Notes: generated by a model from the letters alone, not told the origin. Shown: positions 33,960 to 46,188, counted from the first letter of the stretch. The stretch: DNA of 64,000 bases from Gordius sp. MW1 (GCA_964036665.1 OZ038526.1:27404001-27468000); one strand, 5' to 3'. Program-made: numbers and translations.

Positions 33960-35960
33960 TAAGTTCTCACAGACTTTTATGTTGCTTCCCTGCAATTTGG
34001 CCTCGGGAGTAGGATTCTTAACCGTCACGGAACCATTCAAAATAGGAGACTTGGTATAGTTTTTATTATTGCAATTCTAAACGCATATTAAATTGCTTGC
34101 TTGGGTCCTGAGTAACTTATCGACGCATTCTAGGTGCTGATGGAAGATGCCTTTTTAGATAACCAAACATAATAAGAGTTCTGGGAACTAGCAAATAGGG
34201 TCAAAAAAATTATTGAAAAGAAAAGATTTCCCCCTAGCCCAAAGATTTATTCTCGGTAATTTTCGGTAGCTGCTGGGCAAGTCTCTAAAACATTTTTCCT
34301 AACTCGGAGATAAACTGTAATTTTAGAATGGGCTAATTTAACCGCAGGCTGACAAATAATTATTTTGTGTTAACGTGGCGCATCTTCACAAGCCAGGTTA
34401 ATGGCTAATCCGGATCTTAAATGAACAAAGACGTTAAAAAGTCCATAAAACAAAGGCGTTCGATGAATAAAACCATCCCGCCATTTGAGATGAATTTACT
34501 GTGAAAACTAGAAAACTAGCCACCTTTGACTAGGTTAAACCAAGCGTTAAATAATTTAACAGCTGTTTTTGACTTAAGAATAATTTGGTACATTTTTGTT
34601 GGATACGGATCATCCGTCATGATCGCTCCTAATAAGCTGACGAAAGAACATTTACGGAGCGTTACAGAATCCCCACACATCGTCTATTAACGTGAAAGCC
34701 ATGCCCGCCTGGAGCAAGGAAAATGCCTCCAATTTAGTGGCAAATGTGAAGAGACCGCCCTTGATTGAAAAATTGGATAAAATCGGGGTATCTCGGAAAA
34801 ATCCTCGGAACTCAAGAACAGGCATATAGCGCTAGGGATAATCGTAAATGAGCAAGGAGTGAAGATTCGATATATAGTAAAGAACGATAATGAGATATTA
34901 CGATGTAGAAGAATGCGGAAAGCGGTGAAGGGCTTATAATCGACATGCCAATGGAAAAGGGATTAAACGTGTCTCCCGCGATGAGTTCCCTTAATATGGA
35001 GGCAGGTTCTCAGAAATTATAGAACAAATGGGTAAGGGCGATAAGTACGCCAGGGGAATTTTTTCTGGCAAGTTTGTTAATTCCATTAGAGTGATGGAAG
35101 TTAGGCTCTGCATCACTATCGCTTTACGGTCAATTGGCTCAAGGGTTATTATAACCCCCCTGAAATTGACGATTTACTAAATAATTTAAAAAAGTGTTGC
35201 AGACAAGATGGGAAACAAACAATTTTTTAACAATTTCAAAGGGGCAAGTGCCTTTTTGGGTCAAATTATTAAGCGGCCAAAACGATTGAAAACTATTCCA
35301 GGCCATGGAAGGCGTGATGGTGTATATTGATAATTTATTGTTAATGGGGGATACAGAGGAGAACTACAATAGTACTCATAACGTTGCACAAATGGGGTTG
35401 CGTCCACACCTTTTTCAAAACATTTGGTGCTGTATAAGTGACGTTCTTGGGATATTTCATTAACAACAAAGGGATACAGGTGAACTTTGGGCAGTCTAAG
35501 ATGGTCGTTTAATAGAAATAACTAACTAATAATAATGAAGTTCTTCATATGGCTTATATCACAAGTCACGAAATTTAGACAGATTAACCCGACGTTGATC
35601 CCACGAAAATAAACACAGTGTTCCGGTGGTACGAAGAGCAGAGTCATCTTTGAAAAATATCAAGCCCTCGCTCATTACCGTCCCAGTGCTGGCATACTTT
35701 AACTAACTTCGGGTGACAAGATACCATTAAGGGATCTTACAATAGCGACCTCCGGATGAAGAATGGAGATTAGTAGCGTAAGCATCGCTAAGTGAGGTTG
35801 AAGGCCAATACTCTGCCAGGCTTAAGCGCATCCTCTATAGCACATTTTAGGGTGAATAGATTTGCGACCCAAGATAAGTACGCTAAACCATCAATAAATG
35901 TACGTTGCTTTTATTCAAAGAACCTTTAAATAGAAGGGTTACTATCAATAACCTGACACT
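33960..35960 (+). pseudogene. Ty3/Gypsy relic, duplicon A
   Basis: A highly decayed protease-RT-RNase H stretch. TTGTTGGATACGG at about 34597, then ATCATCCGTC, is a retropepsin active site broken by a one-base loss. RT is recognised from VYIDNLLLMGDTEENY at about 35320 (one Asp of the catalytic pair is Asn), followed by FLGYFINNKGIQVN. RNase H-like remnants run to about 35930. No LTRs were seen. It is shared with 59640-61660, including the protease base loss, so the element was dead before the duplication. Confidence 0.8.
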
Positions 35961-36056
35961 TGTATTTATATTATTCATTATTTTTTAAATTGCTAAAAAT
36001 GTCATGAATCTAACTGCTTTATATATACTATACGTGCAATTTAATATTTTTCATAA

Positions 36057-37595
36057 GCCGTATATATGCGTCAGGGATATTTTGTTTTCTCAAGCACCAC
36101 CTTATTTAATCGCGGAGGAAAGTGTCATAAGCTTTCTCCAAGTCGATAAAGACCATATGTAGGTCTTTCCTCTTTTAACCATACTTATCCATGATTTGTC
36201 TTAGTGCGAAGATTGGGTCAATTGTGGATTTGCCGGCCACAAATCAGAATTGATTATCCGATATCTCCACTTCGTTTTTCAACCTTTTTACTAAGATCCT
36301 TTCCATAAGCTTCAAGAAGTGGCGAGTTAGCTTGATACCTCTGTAATTGCCACAGTCTTGAGGGTCTCCTTTGCCTTTAAGTAAGGGTATAATCGTGCTT
36401 GCTCTCCATTGATTGGGAAATCGCTCTTGTACCAATATCTTGTTAAGAAGGTTCGTCATGGTGGTGACTCCTTCTTGGTCTCAGTAACAAGGTTGAAAAA
36501 CGAAGTGGAAATATCGGATAATTAATTCGGATTTGTGGCCGACAAATTCACAATTGACCCAATCTTAGCACTAAGAAAAATGATGGATAAGTATGGTGAA
36601 AAGAGGAAAGACCTACATATGGTCTTTATCGACTTGGAGAAAGCTTGTGACACGGTCCCCCGCGATTTAATATGGTGGTCTTTGAGAAAACACAAGATCC
36701 CCGACGCATATATACGGCTTATGAAAAATATTTATGAAGCCTCAAACTCTTTTAGGACGACAGTTGGAGACTCTAAGTCTTTTCGGGTTAAAATTGGATT
36801 ACATCAAGGATCTGCTTTAAGTCGACATTCAAAAGCTATCGCCATGGTGTATGCTATATGCCGATGATATAGTACTATGCTAGGAAACAAGGGAGAAAGT
36901 ATTTAAAGAAGCCGAAAAGTGGTCAAAGCGCTTAGCTGAATATGGTTTAAATGTCAACGATCGAAAGACGGTATACATGGAAATACACGGTACAAGCACC
37001 CCATCGCTGGATGACCATATAAAGTACCCAAAAGTAGACAGGTTTACATACCTCTCGGCTCGATGCTACATCAAGAGGGAGGTTGCGCAGCAGAAGTCAA
37101 TGCCGGGATCCAAAAAAGATGGCTTAAATGGCGTAGTATATTCGGTGTAATGTGCGACAAAAAAATGCCAATATGGTTGAAGAGCAAAGCTTACAAATCC
37201 ATCGTAAGACCGGTTTTACTCTATGAAAGTGAAACATGGGAAGCTATTTAAAGCCACGGAGATGAGAATGACGGTGAAGCTTGGGTTATACTAAGCCCGA
37301 CCATATGACGAATGACCTGCTCATGAAATGGGTATTCAACCTATGGCGGACATGATTAAAGAAAATCGGCACTAAGGAGGGACACGAATGACCTAAATCG
37401 AAGTACTGGACATGGAGGTACCGGGAAAGAGAGGAAGAGGACGACCCAGTGTCACGTAGAAAGGGCAAGTCGATAATGTAATGAAACAAAAGAGATTAGT
37501 CAAGATGACACTCACCCGGTGATGGAAAAAAACTCAAAACAAACCCCTCGACTGTGGGACCAAATAACTGATAAAGAAGAAAAAGATGTGCGTAT
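36057..37595 (+). mobile_element. RTE LINE with inverted 5' part, inserted in duplicon A
   Basis: From 36481 to 37595 the plus strand carries RT from about KNEVEISDN onward, including FIDLEKACDTVP, YADD near 36858 and the C-terminal part. From 36480 down to about 36057 the minus strand carries upstream RT (NKILVQERFPNQW, KGDPQDCGNYRGIKL) and reads on into the same KNEVEIS...KAYDT segment. That segment is therefore present twice, inverted. The empty site in duplicon B near 61660-61690 shows it inserted after the duplication. Frameshifts are few compared with the 24-kb copy, which suggests a younger insertion. Confidence 0.9.
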
Positions 37596-38165
37596 AGGAA
37601 TTAATTTTAACATATCAAAAGTATGCACACGAAAATATGTCATTGGCGCGTCAGATTGGATTGAGGTTAGAAAATAATATTACGAACATTTGACTATCAT
37701 TGTCTTTGACAACATTTGCAAAATGAGAATTAGCTATTGTCTAATATATTAAGGTGTGTGTAAGTACGACCCACGCCTATGACTAGAGTAGAGCCCGACG
37801 GGCTAGCCCATCTTGACGCTTAAGTCTTTCTAGAAACAGATTTTGGTCTAACCATTGAAAAAACATTATTTTTGACTAAACAATATTCTTTAAATTACTA
37901 TAGAGGAAGTAATATGTATAATCATCAAGATGGCAATTTCAGCATACGCCTTTTCAATTTATTTGAAATTTGCTACCAAAGTAAAAAGAAATTTGTAGGA
38001 CTCTACCAATGAGGCAAAGAAGGCATGTCATTGATCAATAAAAAAATATATGGTTTTATAACAGTTCTAAGACAATTATTTTTACTCTGCAGGATTAATT
38101 GTGCAGGTGAAATTTAAAATGTAATTTTAACATCACATCGATATATTTTCTGAGCATACTTATCA

Positions 38166-38468
38166 TCTTACATATAAAAATGAAACTATGTGTGTGTGTG
38201 TAATTTTGTAAAACTACCATACCGATTTGGCTCAAAATTTCACAGTTTATTTCTGACACTCCGAAGCATGTTTTAAGATTTGTTTGAGCCAAATCGGTAA
38301 AGTAGTTTTTGAGTATTTGTACGCGTTGCAACAATAGAAGTAGAACCTATAGACATCAAACTTTATTTTTACTTCAGTAACCGCTTTATCATCATATATG
38401 CCCTAAAATTCCAACATAATTTAATACACCCGGGTAAATGACAAAACAACGTTTGCCGGGTTCATCGT
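38166..38468 (+). mobile_element. Short non-autonomous Helitron (~303 bp)
   Basis: It starts TCTTACATATAAAAATG, then has a TG repeat and sequence colinear with the start of the 18-kb Helitron. It ends ACGTTTGCCGGGTTCATC-GT, the same terminus with TA lost from CTAGT. A CCCGGGTAAA...TTTGCCGGG hairpin lies just before the end. It carries no genes. Confidence 0.85.
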
Positions 38469-38699
38469 ACAATGTAAAATGCAAAAACGGCACGACATTT
38501 ATTTAATATTGCGTTAAATTTTATTAAACTAATAGAATAACATTAAGTGAGAACTTTTTAATATTAACTATATACATAAATGAATTACTTTTGTAAAGGT
38601 GTTATTAAACAAGTTAAAAGTTTTTAATTTAGTTATTTTGTAGAACTCTGATGTAGATACAACCTATCTAATAAATATAAATAATGAACGAACGCTAAA

Positions 38700-39569
38700 T
38701 TACCAAAGATTTTCTAAACCTAGAATCTCATTTAATAAATGAACCTCGTTAACGTTAGGTATAGGCTCGGAAGTTATGTTGTCATCCTGTTTTTTAGGCT
38801 CAGGGTTAAAATTTGGATCACGCATAATATCTCTTTCAACGACAGAATTTATCTTGTTACTAACAGCGATTTTCCGTTTATCTCTTGACTTTAAAAATTT
38901 CCACATGGCCCAACTGATCCTGCTACCAAAGTAAAGTATGAATGCACCCGGTAATATCGACAAGATAGTGAGTCGAAAGATATCGTAGTTGAATAACCAC
39001 CTTGGCTCTTTCATTCTGTATGCGTAATAAAATGTTTTCTTAGATTGAAGATACCTAAAGCATTTTGATATGCCGTTCCATTCGTGATTGGACCAACAAA
39101 CGATGGACGCTAAGGGTAGCAAAGCGTAGGGTATTCGTTTCCAAATTTTCATGGATACAAAACGAGTATACGACATAGCGTGGCATAACGCCATGTATCT
39201 ATCTAGAAAGGCTAAGCATAAACAATATATACCCGTGTGGTAAAAGGTGTAAAAAAAGATCATATTATAACGGGCAACGTATGTTATGTAGCCATATTCA
39301 GTGGTAAAGGGTAAAATTAAGATTTTACGAAGCTCATTGACGAAATATACCCAGCCAAATATCGCAGCAATAAAATGTAACACACATATTAGCTTGAGGT
39401 AGTAGTAATTTAATTCGGGTTTTTTCATAGATATCAAAATAATAAAACCGGACACGTTACCCAGCAAGCCAATTATCAGAATGACGGGTAGACAAAATAG
39501 GTCTAAAATCTTTTCAAGCAATGGCAGAGGAATTGGGTTACAAATGGGATAACTTGAATTATTAATTAT
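38700..39569 (-). CDS. 7TM receptor exon 1 (TM1-TM5), intact frame
   Basis: This is the main candidate host coding exon. The frame is open from 39569, just after a TAG that could be an AG acceptor, to the stop at 38700, and it contains no ATG before TM1. The first convenient start (39521) is only TTG, so the true start is probably in an upstream exon. The N-terminal text NNSSYP looks extracellular with an N-glycosylation site. Counted from 39521: TM1 about 8-32 with GN at 21-22; TM2 about 41-63; TM3 about 85-106 followed by DRY at 107-109; TM4 about 127-145 with Trp143; TM5 about 180-205. A charged intracellular loop follows. TM6-7 must come from another exon (31678-32097). The splice donor is uncertain; the stop at 38700 may lie in the intron. 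Confidence 0.82.
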   Translation of the reverse strand: MINNSSYPICNPIPLPLLEKILDLFCLPVILIIGLLGNVSGFIILISMKKPELNYYYLKLICVLHFIAAIFGWVYFVNELRKILILPFTTEYGYITYVARYNMIFFYTFYHTGIYCLCLAFLDRYMALCHAMSYTRFVSMKIWKRIPYALLPLASIVCWSNHEWNGISKCFRYLQSKKTFYYAYRMKEPRWLFNYDIFRLTILSILPGAFILYFGSRISWAMWKFLKSRDKRKIAVSNKINSVVERDIMRDPNFNPEPKKQDDNITSEPIPNVNEVHLLNEILGLENLW

Positions 39570-40059
39570 CTATTATTAATTATAATAAATCAAAATATTA
39601 TAAGTTACGTACATTATAGTTGGGTAATGATAGTAGCTCGTTCATTAGGTAACTTATAGAGTTAAATATTTACTAATGATATATAGAATAAATTTTTAGT
39701 ATGTTAAATAGAAACAATTGTATTTATAGATTTGCTGATCAATATTTTTAATTGAATTAGTAAATAATGCGAGTCATTAAATTAAAAGCAAATGAAACTA
39801 TTAATTTTCAATTAAAGCTTAATATACAAACCATCAAATTAAATAAATTTATAATTGGGAAAATATAATAAAACTGAATACTATAGTTGTGTAAAGAAAT
39901 AACAATTATCGTATTTAATAGATTTTTTCCCTCGTACAGAATACTTTTAAGAGATTTATTATAAATCTCTTAAAACAATTATCGTATTTCAATGATATTT
40001 TATTAGAAAGGGAAATGTTTTAGATAAGGGCTTTTAAAACCAAGAGCATGTTTTTCATT

Positions 40060-40340
40060 TTATAAGCGGTTGACACTTAATGTACTATCCCAAAGGCTTG
40101 TTATTATATTTTCCCTTAGAGCTGTTACATTTCCTTTTCCATGGAAATTAGATAGGCCATTTACTTTCCAAAATGTGTAATTAGTTACGGTTAGGTCAGG
40201 TACAGGCAGATTAATTCGGGAATCGCTATAACGTCCCTCGCACCAAATTATACCTTCAGCGTTATCGCGTACCAGCTGATTAAGCAGGGCCACGACAGAC
40301 ACGATTCTAGCAAGCTGCTATTAACTTGTAAATCATAATA
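40060..40340 (-). pseudogene. Possible mariner-like transposase C-terminal relic
   Basis: The frame (81 codons, non-ATG start) contains INLPVPDLTVTNYTFWK followed by ALRENIITSLWDS. This resembles the end of mariner-type DDE transposases, where the usual text is PDLTPxDFFLWG with a later ELRxRI segment. The resemblance is partial, and the usual Trp-Gly is altered. An alternative is an upstream receptor exon, since it lies on the same strand 0.5 kb before TM1 and has N-glycosylation-like NYT and NVT. I favour the transposase. Confidence 0.4.
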
Positions 40341-40435
40341 AGCGAGAGAAAGAGAGAGGAAAGGAAAGACATGACAATTCTAACGCAAGAATAAAGGCTT
40401 AATAAATATTTCAAGTCTTACCTAGAAGTGGATGA

Positions 40436-41205
40436 TCTTTTTTTCTCAAGCACCACCATATTAAATAGCTGGAGACTGGGTCATACGCTTATTACGAGTT
40501 CATACAGACCACATGTAAATTTTTTCTCTTTCCCGGTATTTATTTGTTATTTTTAATGCAAAGATCGTGGAGATTTGCTGCCCCAAATCCAAAATCTTTT
40601 GCCGATAATTCTGCCTAGTTCATCAGTCTTGTTACCAAAATCTTTGCCATAAGTTTCAAGAAGTGGCAAGTTAATAAACCTCTGTGATTGACACACTCAT
40701 TGCTTGAATAATGCTTACTCACTTTATTAGGAATCGACTTTTCTCCCAATATCTTGCTAATGAGGTTCGGCATGTTGTGACCCTTCCTTTTCTGCATGCA
40801 ACACATGCTTTCATAGGAATTTAGCTTGGGTATCAGCTTTTCCTTTTAAATCTTGTTTATTTATATCCTAACTTTAATCTTTTAAAAAGTTCGACCATAT
40901 TTATGTTTAACTCTCTATCGGGAGGTAATCTTTGTCTTATATAAGTGCCTTATAATATACTTTCCGCCATTTTATTATGTTGACTCTACTCATTTTTAAC
41001 CACTTTTAGGACTCGGACATCACGACTTTTCATCTCCCTTATCTTGGCCAATTTGTAACAAAGCCTAACGCTCCCTTTATGATCCAGTTTGTTTTCAATC
41101 TCGGAGTTCGCAGCATTCTTCGCTATTGCAGCAGTCTTCTTCCCTGCCCTCGTAGCATCTTAGTATTGACCATTCCATTCATATTTGCTATCATTAAAGT
41201 AAGCT
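40436..41205 (-). mobile_element. RTE LINE relic, minus strand
   Basis: Minus-strand text at 40806-40615 reads NLISKILGEKSIP and LLTCHFLKLMAKILVTRLMN. These correspond to NLLNKILVEGRIF and LTCHSLKLMERIL of the 0-2.5-kb copy. Further down, to about 40436, is a shifted RT portion with TCTCAAGCACCACC, identical to the 36-kb copy near 36091. Upstream to 41205 is the EN-RT linker, similar to 22250-22810. It is frameshifted throughout. Confidence 0.75.
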
Positions 41206-41999
41206 AATTCAATATTTATATAAATTACATTATAATTGCTACGCATCTATTGGTTTTGTAAGATTTCATATATATATTATATATATATAAAGGCATTTAG
41301 ATATGAATTAGATAGGTAGGAGTATCGATGAGCTGATTGAAATAATAGGGAAGTCATTCAATCTCACATTAGTCTTAGCGTTCGAAAAGTATTTCATTTA
41401 AACGAGAATTTATTATATTGATTGACCTTCCTCAAACACCCTTTATTGAGAAAGCGAAATACCTACATCTCGCAATCTATGTTAATATTTGGGTAAAACG
41501 TCGGATATGATAGAATCTTGGGAAAGGAATGAAGTTATAATAATAAGTTAGGGTTCGTGACGTACATTTTCATTAGAGCTGAGAAGGCATTAGTTTGGTA
41601 TAAATGAAGATAGGTGTGGCAGCAGAGTGTGAACGAATTAGTGTGACGGTTATGTAAGAGTGGGAGGACACTTAAAAGTTTTATCAAATTTCCGTTAATT
41701 CCGGCCAGGCGGTTGGTGTTGATTGTGTATTATTTTACTATCCGAAGCAATGTTTCGTTTTCACTCATTTTGTAAGATTAAATATAATCCCTGCCCCACT
41801 TTGTTTTATCTTTCGATATCTCGTTGGTCTAATTTAATCTACCGTTTTCCTTGCAAGAATATAGCTAATCACTGTATTATAGGAGATGGGTTAAAAACAA
41901 ATTGCTTTTTAATAACGAACGTGCGCTCAGGGTAGCCTGTGAGCGCATTGAGATATAAAAAAATTTTATTGGTCCATTAAATTTAATAAAAAAATGAAA
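41206..41999. other. AT-rich DNA, nothing recognised
   Basis: A (TA)n-rich patch lies at 41270-41290. Short frames only. Confidence 0.5.
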
Positions 42000-43835
42000 G
42001 CCATCAAAAAAACTCGGGCCTTCGGCCCTCGTGGGAAGGGGGAGAAGGGAAGGGAAGAGGGGAAGGGAAGGGGGGACGACTCATCTGTACTTCGTATAAA
42101 TGTATCATATTTGCTATGCAATTTATGGGCGAGAAAGGTGGGAAGGGGCGAGAATGCCTATAGGGGGGTATTAAATGCCTAATGATTAATTAATTATTTA
42201 TAAAGGCAAAATGTAAAATAGGCAAGGGTTAGGGTTAGATTTAGTGTTTGCATCTAGTTGCGTATTACATTAGTTTTTATGGCCTTTAGTGATTATGGGT
42301 CTAACAAACATTATATTATAAAACAACACAATGTTAAGAATTTGCAGAATTGTTGGGAGAAATTTTTTGTTGAATTTGAACAATTTTTAATTAAAAAAAC
42401 CAAAAATTTGGCCAATGGTCACGTTTTCTCTATTGGTCAGTACCAACAGATACTCTATAAGTCAATGATAGCCAAGAAAACGGAAAAAAATTTTTGATGC
42501 TCACTTTGGCCAATGGTCATTTTTTCCATTGGTCAGCAGCCAGCACACGGTAAAAGTGGATATAAATTCATAAGAGTAAAAAAACGAAAAAAAAATTTTC
42601 GAATCACATTTTGGCCAATGGTCATTTTTTTCCATTGGTCAGCAGCCAGGACACGGTAAAAGTGGATATAAATTCATAATAGTCAAAAAAAACGAAAAAA
42701 AAGTTTTCGAATCACATTTTGGCCAATGGTCATTTTATTCCATTGGTCAGCAGCCAGCGGACGGCCAAAAAGTCCTAATAGCAATGGTAGGAACGGGAAC
42801 AATCTTAGTAGTCAAAAAAAACGAAAAAAATAATTTCGATTCACATTTTGGCCAATGGTCAATTTTTCAATCGGTCAGGAGCCAGCGGACGGCCAAAAAG
42901 TCATAATAGCAATGGTAGTAACAGGAACAATCATAATAGTCAAAAAAAAACGAAAAAATAAACTCGGATTCACATTTTGGCCAATGGTCATTTTTTTTAT
43001 TGGTCAGCAGCCAGCGGACGGCCAAAAAGTCTTATTATCAATGATAGTAACAAGAACAATCATAAGAGTCAAAAAACTCCGGGATTCTAACCCAAAAACT
43101 AGTTAAATTGCATAGCAATTAAAAGTAAACAACTTTATTTATGTTTATTATATAACATTGGTCAGCAGCCAGCGGACGGCCAAAAAGTCATAATAGCAAT
43201 GGTAAAAATAGGAACAATCATAATAGTCAAAAAAAAACGAAAAAAATAATTTCGATTCACATTTTGGCCAATGGTCATTTTTTTCATTGGTCAGCAGCCA
43301 GCGGACGGCCAAAAATTCTTATTATCAATGATAGTAACAAGAACAATCATAAGAGTCAAAAAAACTCCGGGATTCTAACCCCAAAACTAGTTAAATTGCA
43401 TAGCAATTAAAAAGTAAACAACTTTTATTTATGTTTATTAAATAACTAGTTAAATTGCATAGCAATTAAAAGTAAACAACTTTTATTTATGTTTATTATA
43501 TATCTAGTTAAATTGCATAGCAATTAAAAGTAAACAACTTTTATTTATGTTTATCATATAATAGATAATTTAACAAATCTTATATTATAACACACCGAGG
43601 GAGATAGAGATGAGGGGTGGGGCACCTCTTATGCATTAATTTAAAAAATAACACAGCGAGGGAGATAGAGATGAGGGGTGGGGCAACTCTTTCTCATGCA
43701 TTAATTTAAAAAAGCGATAACCTAATATACCCAATGCAAATAGATAGGGAGGGTAACGGACGACGGACGACGGACGGACGGACGACGGACGACGGACACC
43801 AAAAAACGAGCCCATAAATTGCATAGCAATTAATA
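42000..43835 (+). repeat. Satellite complex, copy 1 (plus orientation)
   Basis: Ordered modules: a CTCGGGCCTTCGGCCCTCG block with a purine-rich stretch (42006-42190); tandem units of about 100-130 bp with GGCCAATGGTCA...CCATTGGTCAG (about 42410-43330); a minisatellite of about 60 bp containing AATTGCATAGCAATT and TAAACAACTTTTATTTATG (43095-43560); two copies of a GAGGGAGATAGAGATGAGG unit (43595-43690); and GGACGACGGAC repeats ending ACGAGCCCATAAATTGCATAG (43755-43835). Open frames across it (for example 42855-43106) are repeat artefacts. Confidence 0.9.
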
Positions 43836-43839
43836 AGTA

Positions 43840-45460
43840 TTATTGATTGTATGTTCAAATTAAGGTTAAAGTAGTGAAAATCTATTTCAAATTTATAAAG
43901 GTGGCATATATTTAAAATGAAATGGCAAAAGGTTTTTGCTTATTTTATTGAAATATCAATAAAATAACATGTTTAACAAATTAAATAAACGCCTTAAAGC
44001 TTAGTAAATGCTGATAAAAATACAATGGCTATTTTGATTGTTAATATTTTTGTAATTATAAAGTTATAGTTGAAGTATTCATATTTATATTTAATTTTTT
44101 TGGATACTGAAAAATATTATGCTTGTTAAAAATGTGATTTATGTTAAAACGACAATTAAAAAATCCATCCATAATTATAATTTTTTTAAAATTCAAGGGA
44201 AAAAATTTAAAAAGCACACGCCCCTCTTCCCTTATGATTTGAAAGGCGGTTTTATCTGCTAATTTTAATAATTATTACGTTTTAAACAAATATTTCAAAG
44301 TATTAATTTTTCAAAATCATTAAAAATAGGTTAATTAACTACCACGAGACTTTATTAACCAATTTATAAAATGTTATAAATTTAGTACAATTTAAGCGGA
44401 AACATTCTTTGGAATAGGATTTTTTGTATATAAATGTTAAGTCGCACAGTAGATGTTTGATGTAAATTACTAATTATGAAAATTAACTGGCTCATGGAGC
44501 GTGTTAGATGCAAAATATGACACAAGTCACACAATACTAATTAGTGTCATTCCAATTAAGATCAAAAGAATTTCCGGACCCTAAATTATAAATAAGGGAA
44601 CATTAAGCCCTAAACGAATGTGGTGTCATTAGAGTAGATGACCCACTTGGTTGGTATAAGTGTATCCAAGCACACATGAAGGGGGCGGGAGTGGAGGAGA
44701 AATAGAGGAGAGTAGGTAAGGGAGAGATATATGTGTTAGTAAACAGCGCGTGTGTAGTATGAACTCTAATGAATTCCTTTTTCCAGACATAGTGCGACGA
44801 ATTTTAATAAGGAGAAGGGGTTTACGCAAACGCGTATAAATTTGAGTATAAGGGAGATATAAGAAAAATAAAAGAATGGACATAGATGAAACTTTAATCT
44901 ACATGAATATATTACTATTTTTCACTAAATATTAAAAATACCATGGCAATTTAGCCTTAAAAGGGCTTAAAAAGGGCATTTTTGGCACTTTCAAACTCAT
45001 ATATCTTAAAAGCTGGTAATCGTGGAAAAAAACTAAAAACATATTATTTTTCAGCGCAAAATTCTCTATCAGAATTATTGGTCGGATTGAGGGATACAAT
45101 CACAAAGTCAATATTTGTAGGGCTGTGTAATTTTATGATTAAGTATTTTTATTCATAATTTTTAAACCTTGCTTCCCCATTTATACCTTTAAGCAATATT
45201 GAGTGACTTCATTTAACTTACTAAAAAGTTTAAAACTAAATTTAAAAGTTATCTTTCCTTCAAGTTTCCTAATTATCACTGATTTTTCATTTCATATCAA
45301 TACCTTAAGAATTAAAACAGTGGAAAAGCAAAGAAGCCAAGTAACCTATTAAATTCATTATAATCTATAATAAGGTTGTTAAAATTTTATTTGGCGGATA
45401 TGTTTTTCTCGACCACAAGTGCCTCTAGTGATAGAAAAATTTTTCCTGTATGTCGCCTCC
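43840..45460. other. AT-rich DNA without recognised features
   Basis: One 84-codon minus-strand frame at 44629-44883 has hydrophobic, proline-rich text without family resemblance. I do not regard it as a gene. Confidence 0.5.
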
Positions 45461-45476
45461 TGAGAGATATAAGAAC

Positions 45477-46139
45477 TAGAGACATGCACGGCCCGACTTG
45501 GCTCGTGGGTTTGGCTTGGATGGACTTCTGCTTAAAAATAAAACAACGGGCCAAGCCTGGACGGGCCGTAATATAACTTAACGGGCCGGGCCTAGATATA
45601 CTTAAGGCTCGTTAAAAGCCCGTTACAGAATTAATTAGATTAAGTATAAAATAAGGTGTTTTTATAATGTTCTAATTATAGTTATTTTATGTTATAAATA
45701 TCAAGGAAAGTTAAATTTTATTTCCATTTTAATTAATTAATTCATCAATGCAACCCGCATAATAAAAATAAGGGTTTTAAAAGTCAATTTGGCTTATAGA
45801 GTTATTTATTAGTATCCCGAAATGCCACTTGTAAAATAAGTTTTTTCCCTGTAGGCCGCATCTCAAAAGATAGAAGATCTCGTCTGATTAAGAATTATTA
45901 TTATTAATTTTACAATATTTTTATTAACATTTTTAACACATACATATTGTTTACCATATGGGTAAAAAATAAAACAAACAAAAAATAAAAAAGTTTTACG
46001 GGCCCGGGCCAGGCTCGGGCTTTGTATAAAGTTAGCCGACCTGGCTTGGGTTTATAATTTAAAATTTTGACGGGCCCGGGCCGGGCTTTTAAATTTTTAG
46101 GGCGGGCTGACTGATTTAAACACGCCCTGTAGGTCTCTA
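45477..46139. mobile_element. hAT MITE (663 bp), perfect 8-bp TSD, GGCCC-rich
   Basis: TIRs TAGAGACATGCACGGCCC and the inverse of TAGAGACCTACAGGGCGTG are flanked by ATAAGAAC (45469-45476 and 46140-46147). Many GGGCCGGGCC and GGCCCGGGCC motifs fill the subterminal regions. The internal part is AT-rich and non-coding. Right ends of the same family occur at about 2728 and 46420. Confidence 0.92.
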
Positions 46140-46188
46140 ATAAGAACTAGTCTGACCAAAAAGCATTGATCATTTATTATTTTTAAAA

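Larger units (their letters stand above)
31030..37960. repeat. Duplicon A (paired with 54640-62025)
   Basis: It is colinear in the same orientation with 54640-62025, with diverged but obvious identity at many points: ATTGTATCTAGACGC at 31071 and 54681, the receptor exon, the Gypsy relic, and GGGCTAGCCCA at 37799 and 61869. Only A has the MITE at 32235-32408 and the RTE at 36057-37595. Without unique insertions both copies are about 5.1-5.3 kb. Confidence 0.9.

Noticed and set aside
40060..40302. Upstream exon of the receptor gene
   Set aside because: Its PDLTVTNYTFWK segment looks more like a mariner transposase end, and I found no good donor; kept as a low-confidence transposon relic.
42220..42245. 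Telomere-like AGGGTTAGGGTTAG
   Set aside because: Only two units; too short to mean an internal telomere tract.
42400..43330. Regularly spaced repeats considered as a CRISPR-like array
   Set aside because: Units are adjacent tandem copies of variable length without unique spacers, in a eukaryotic genome.
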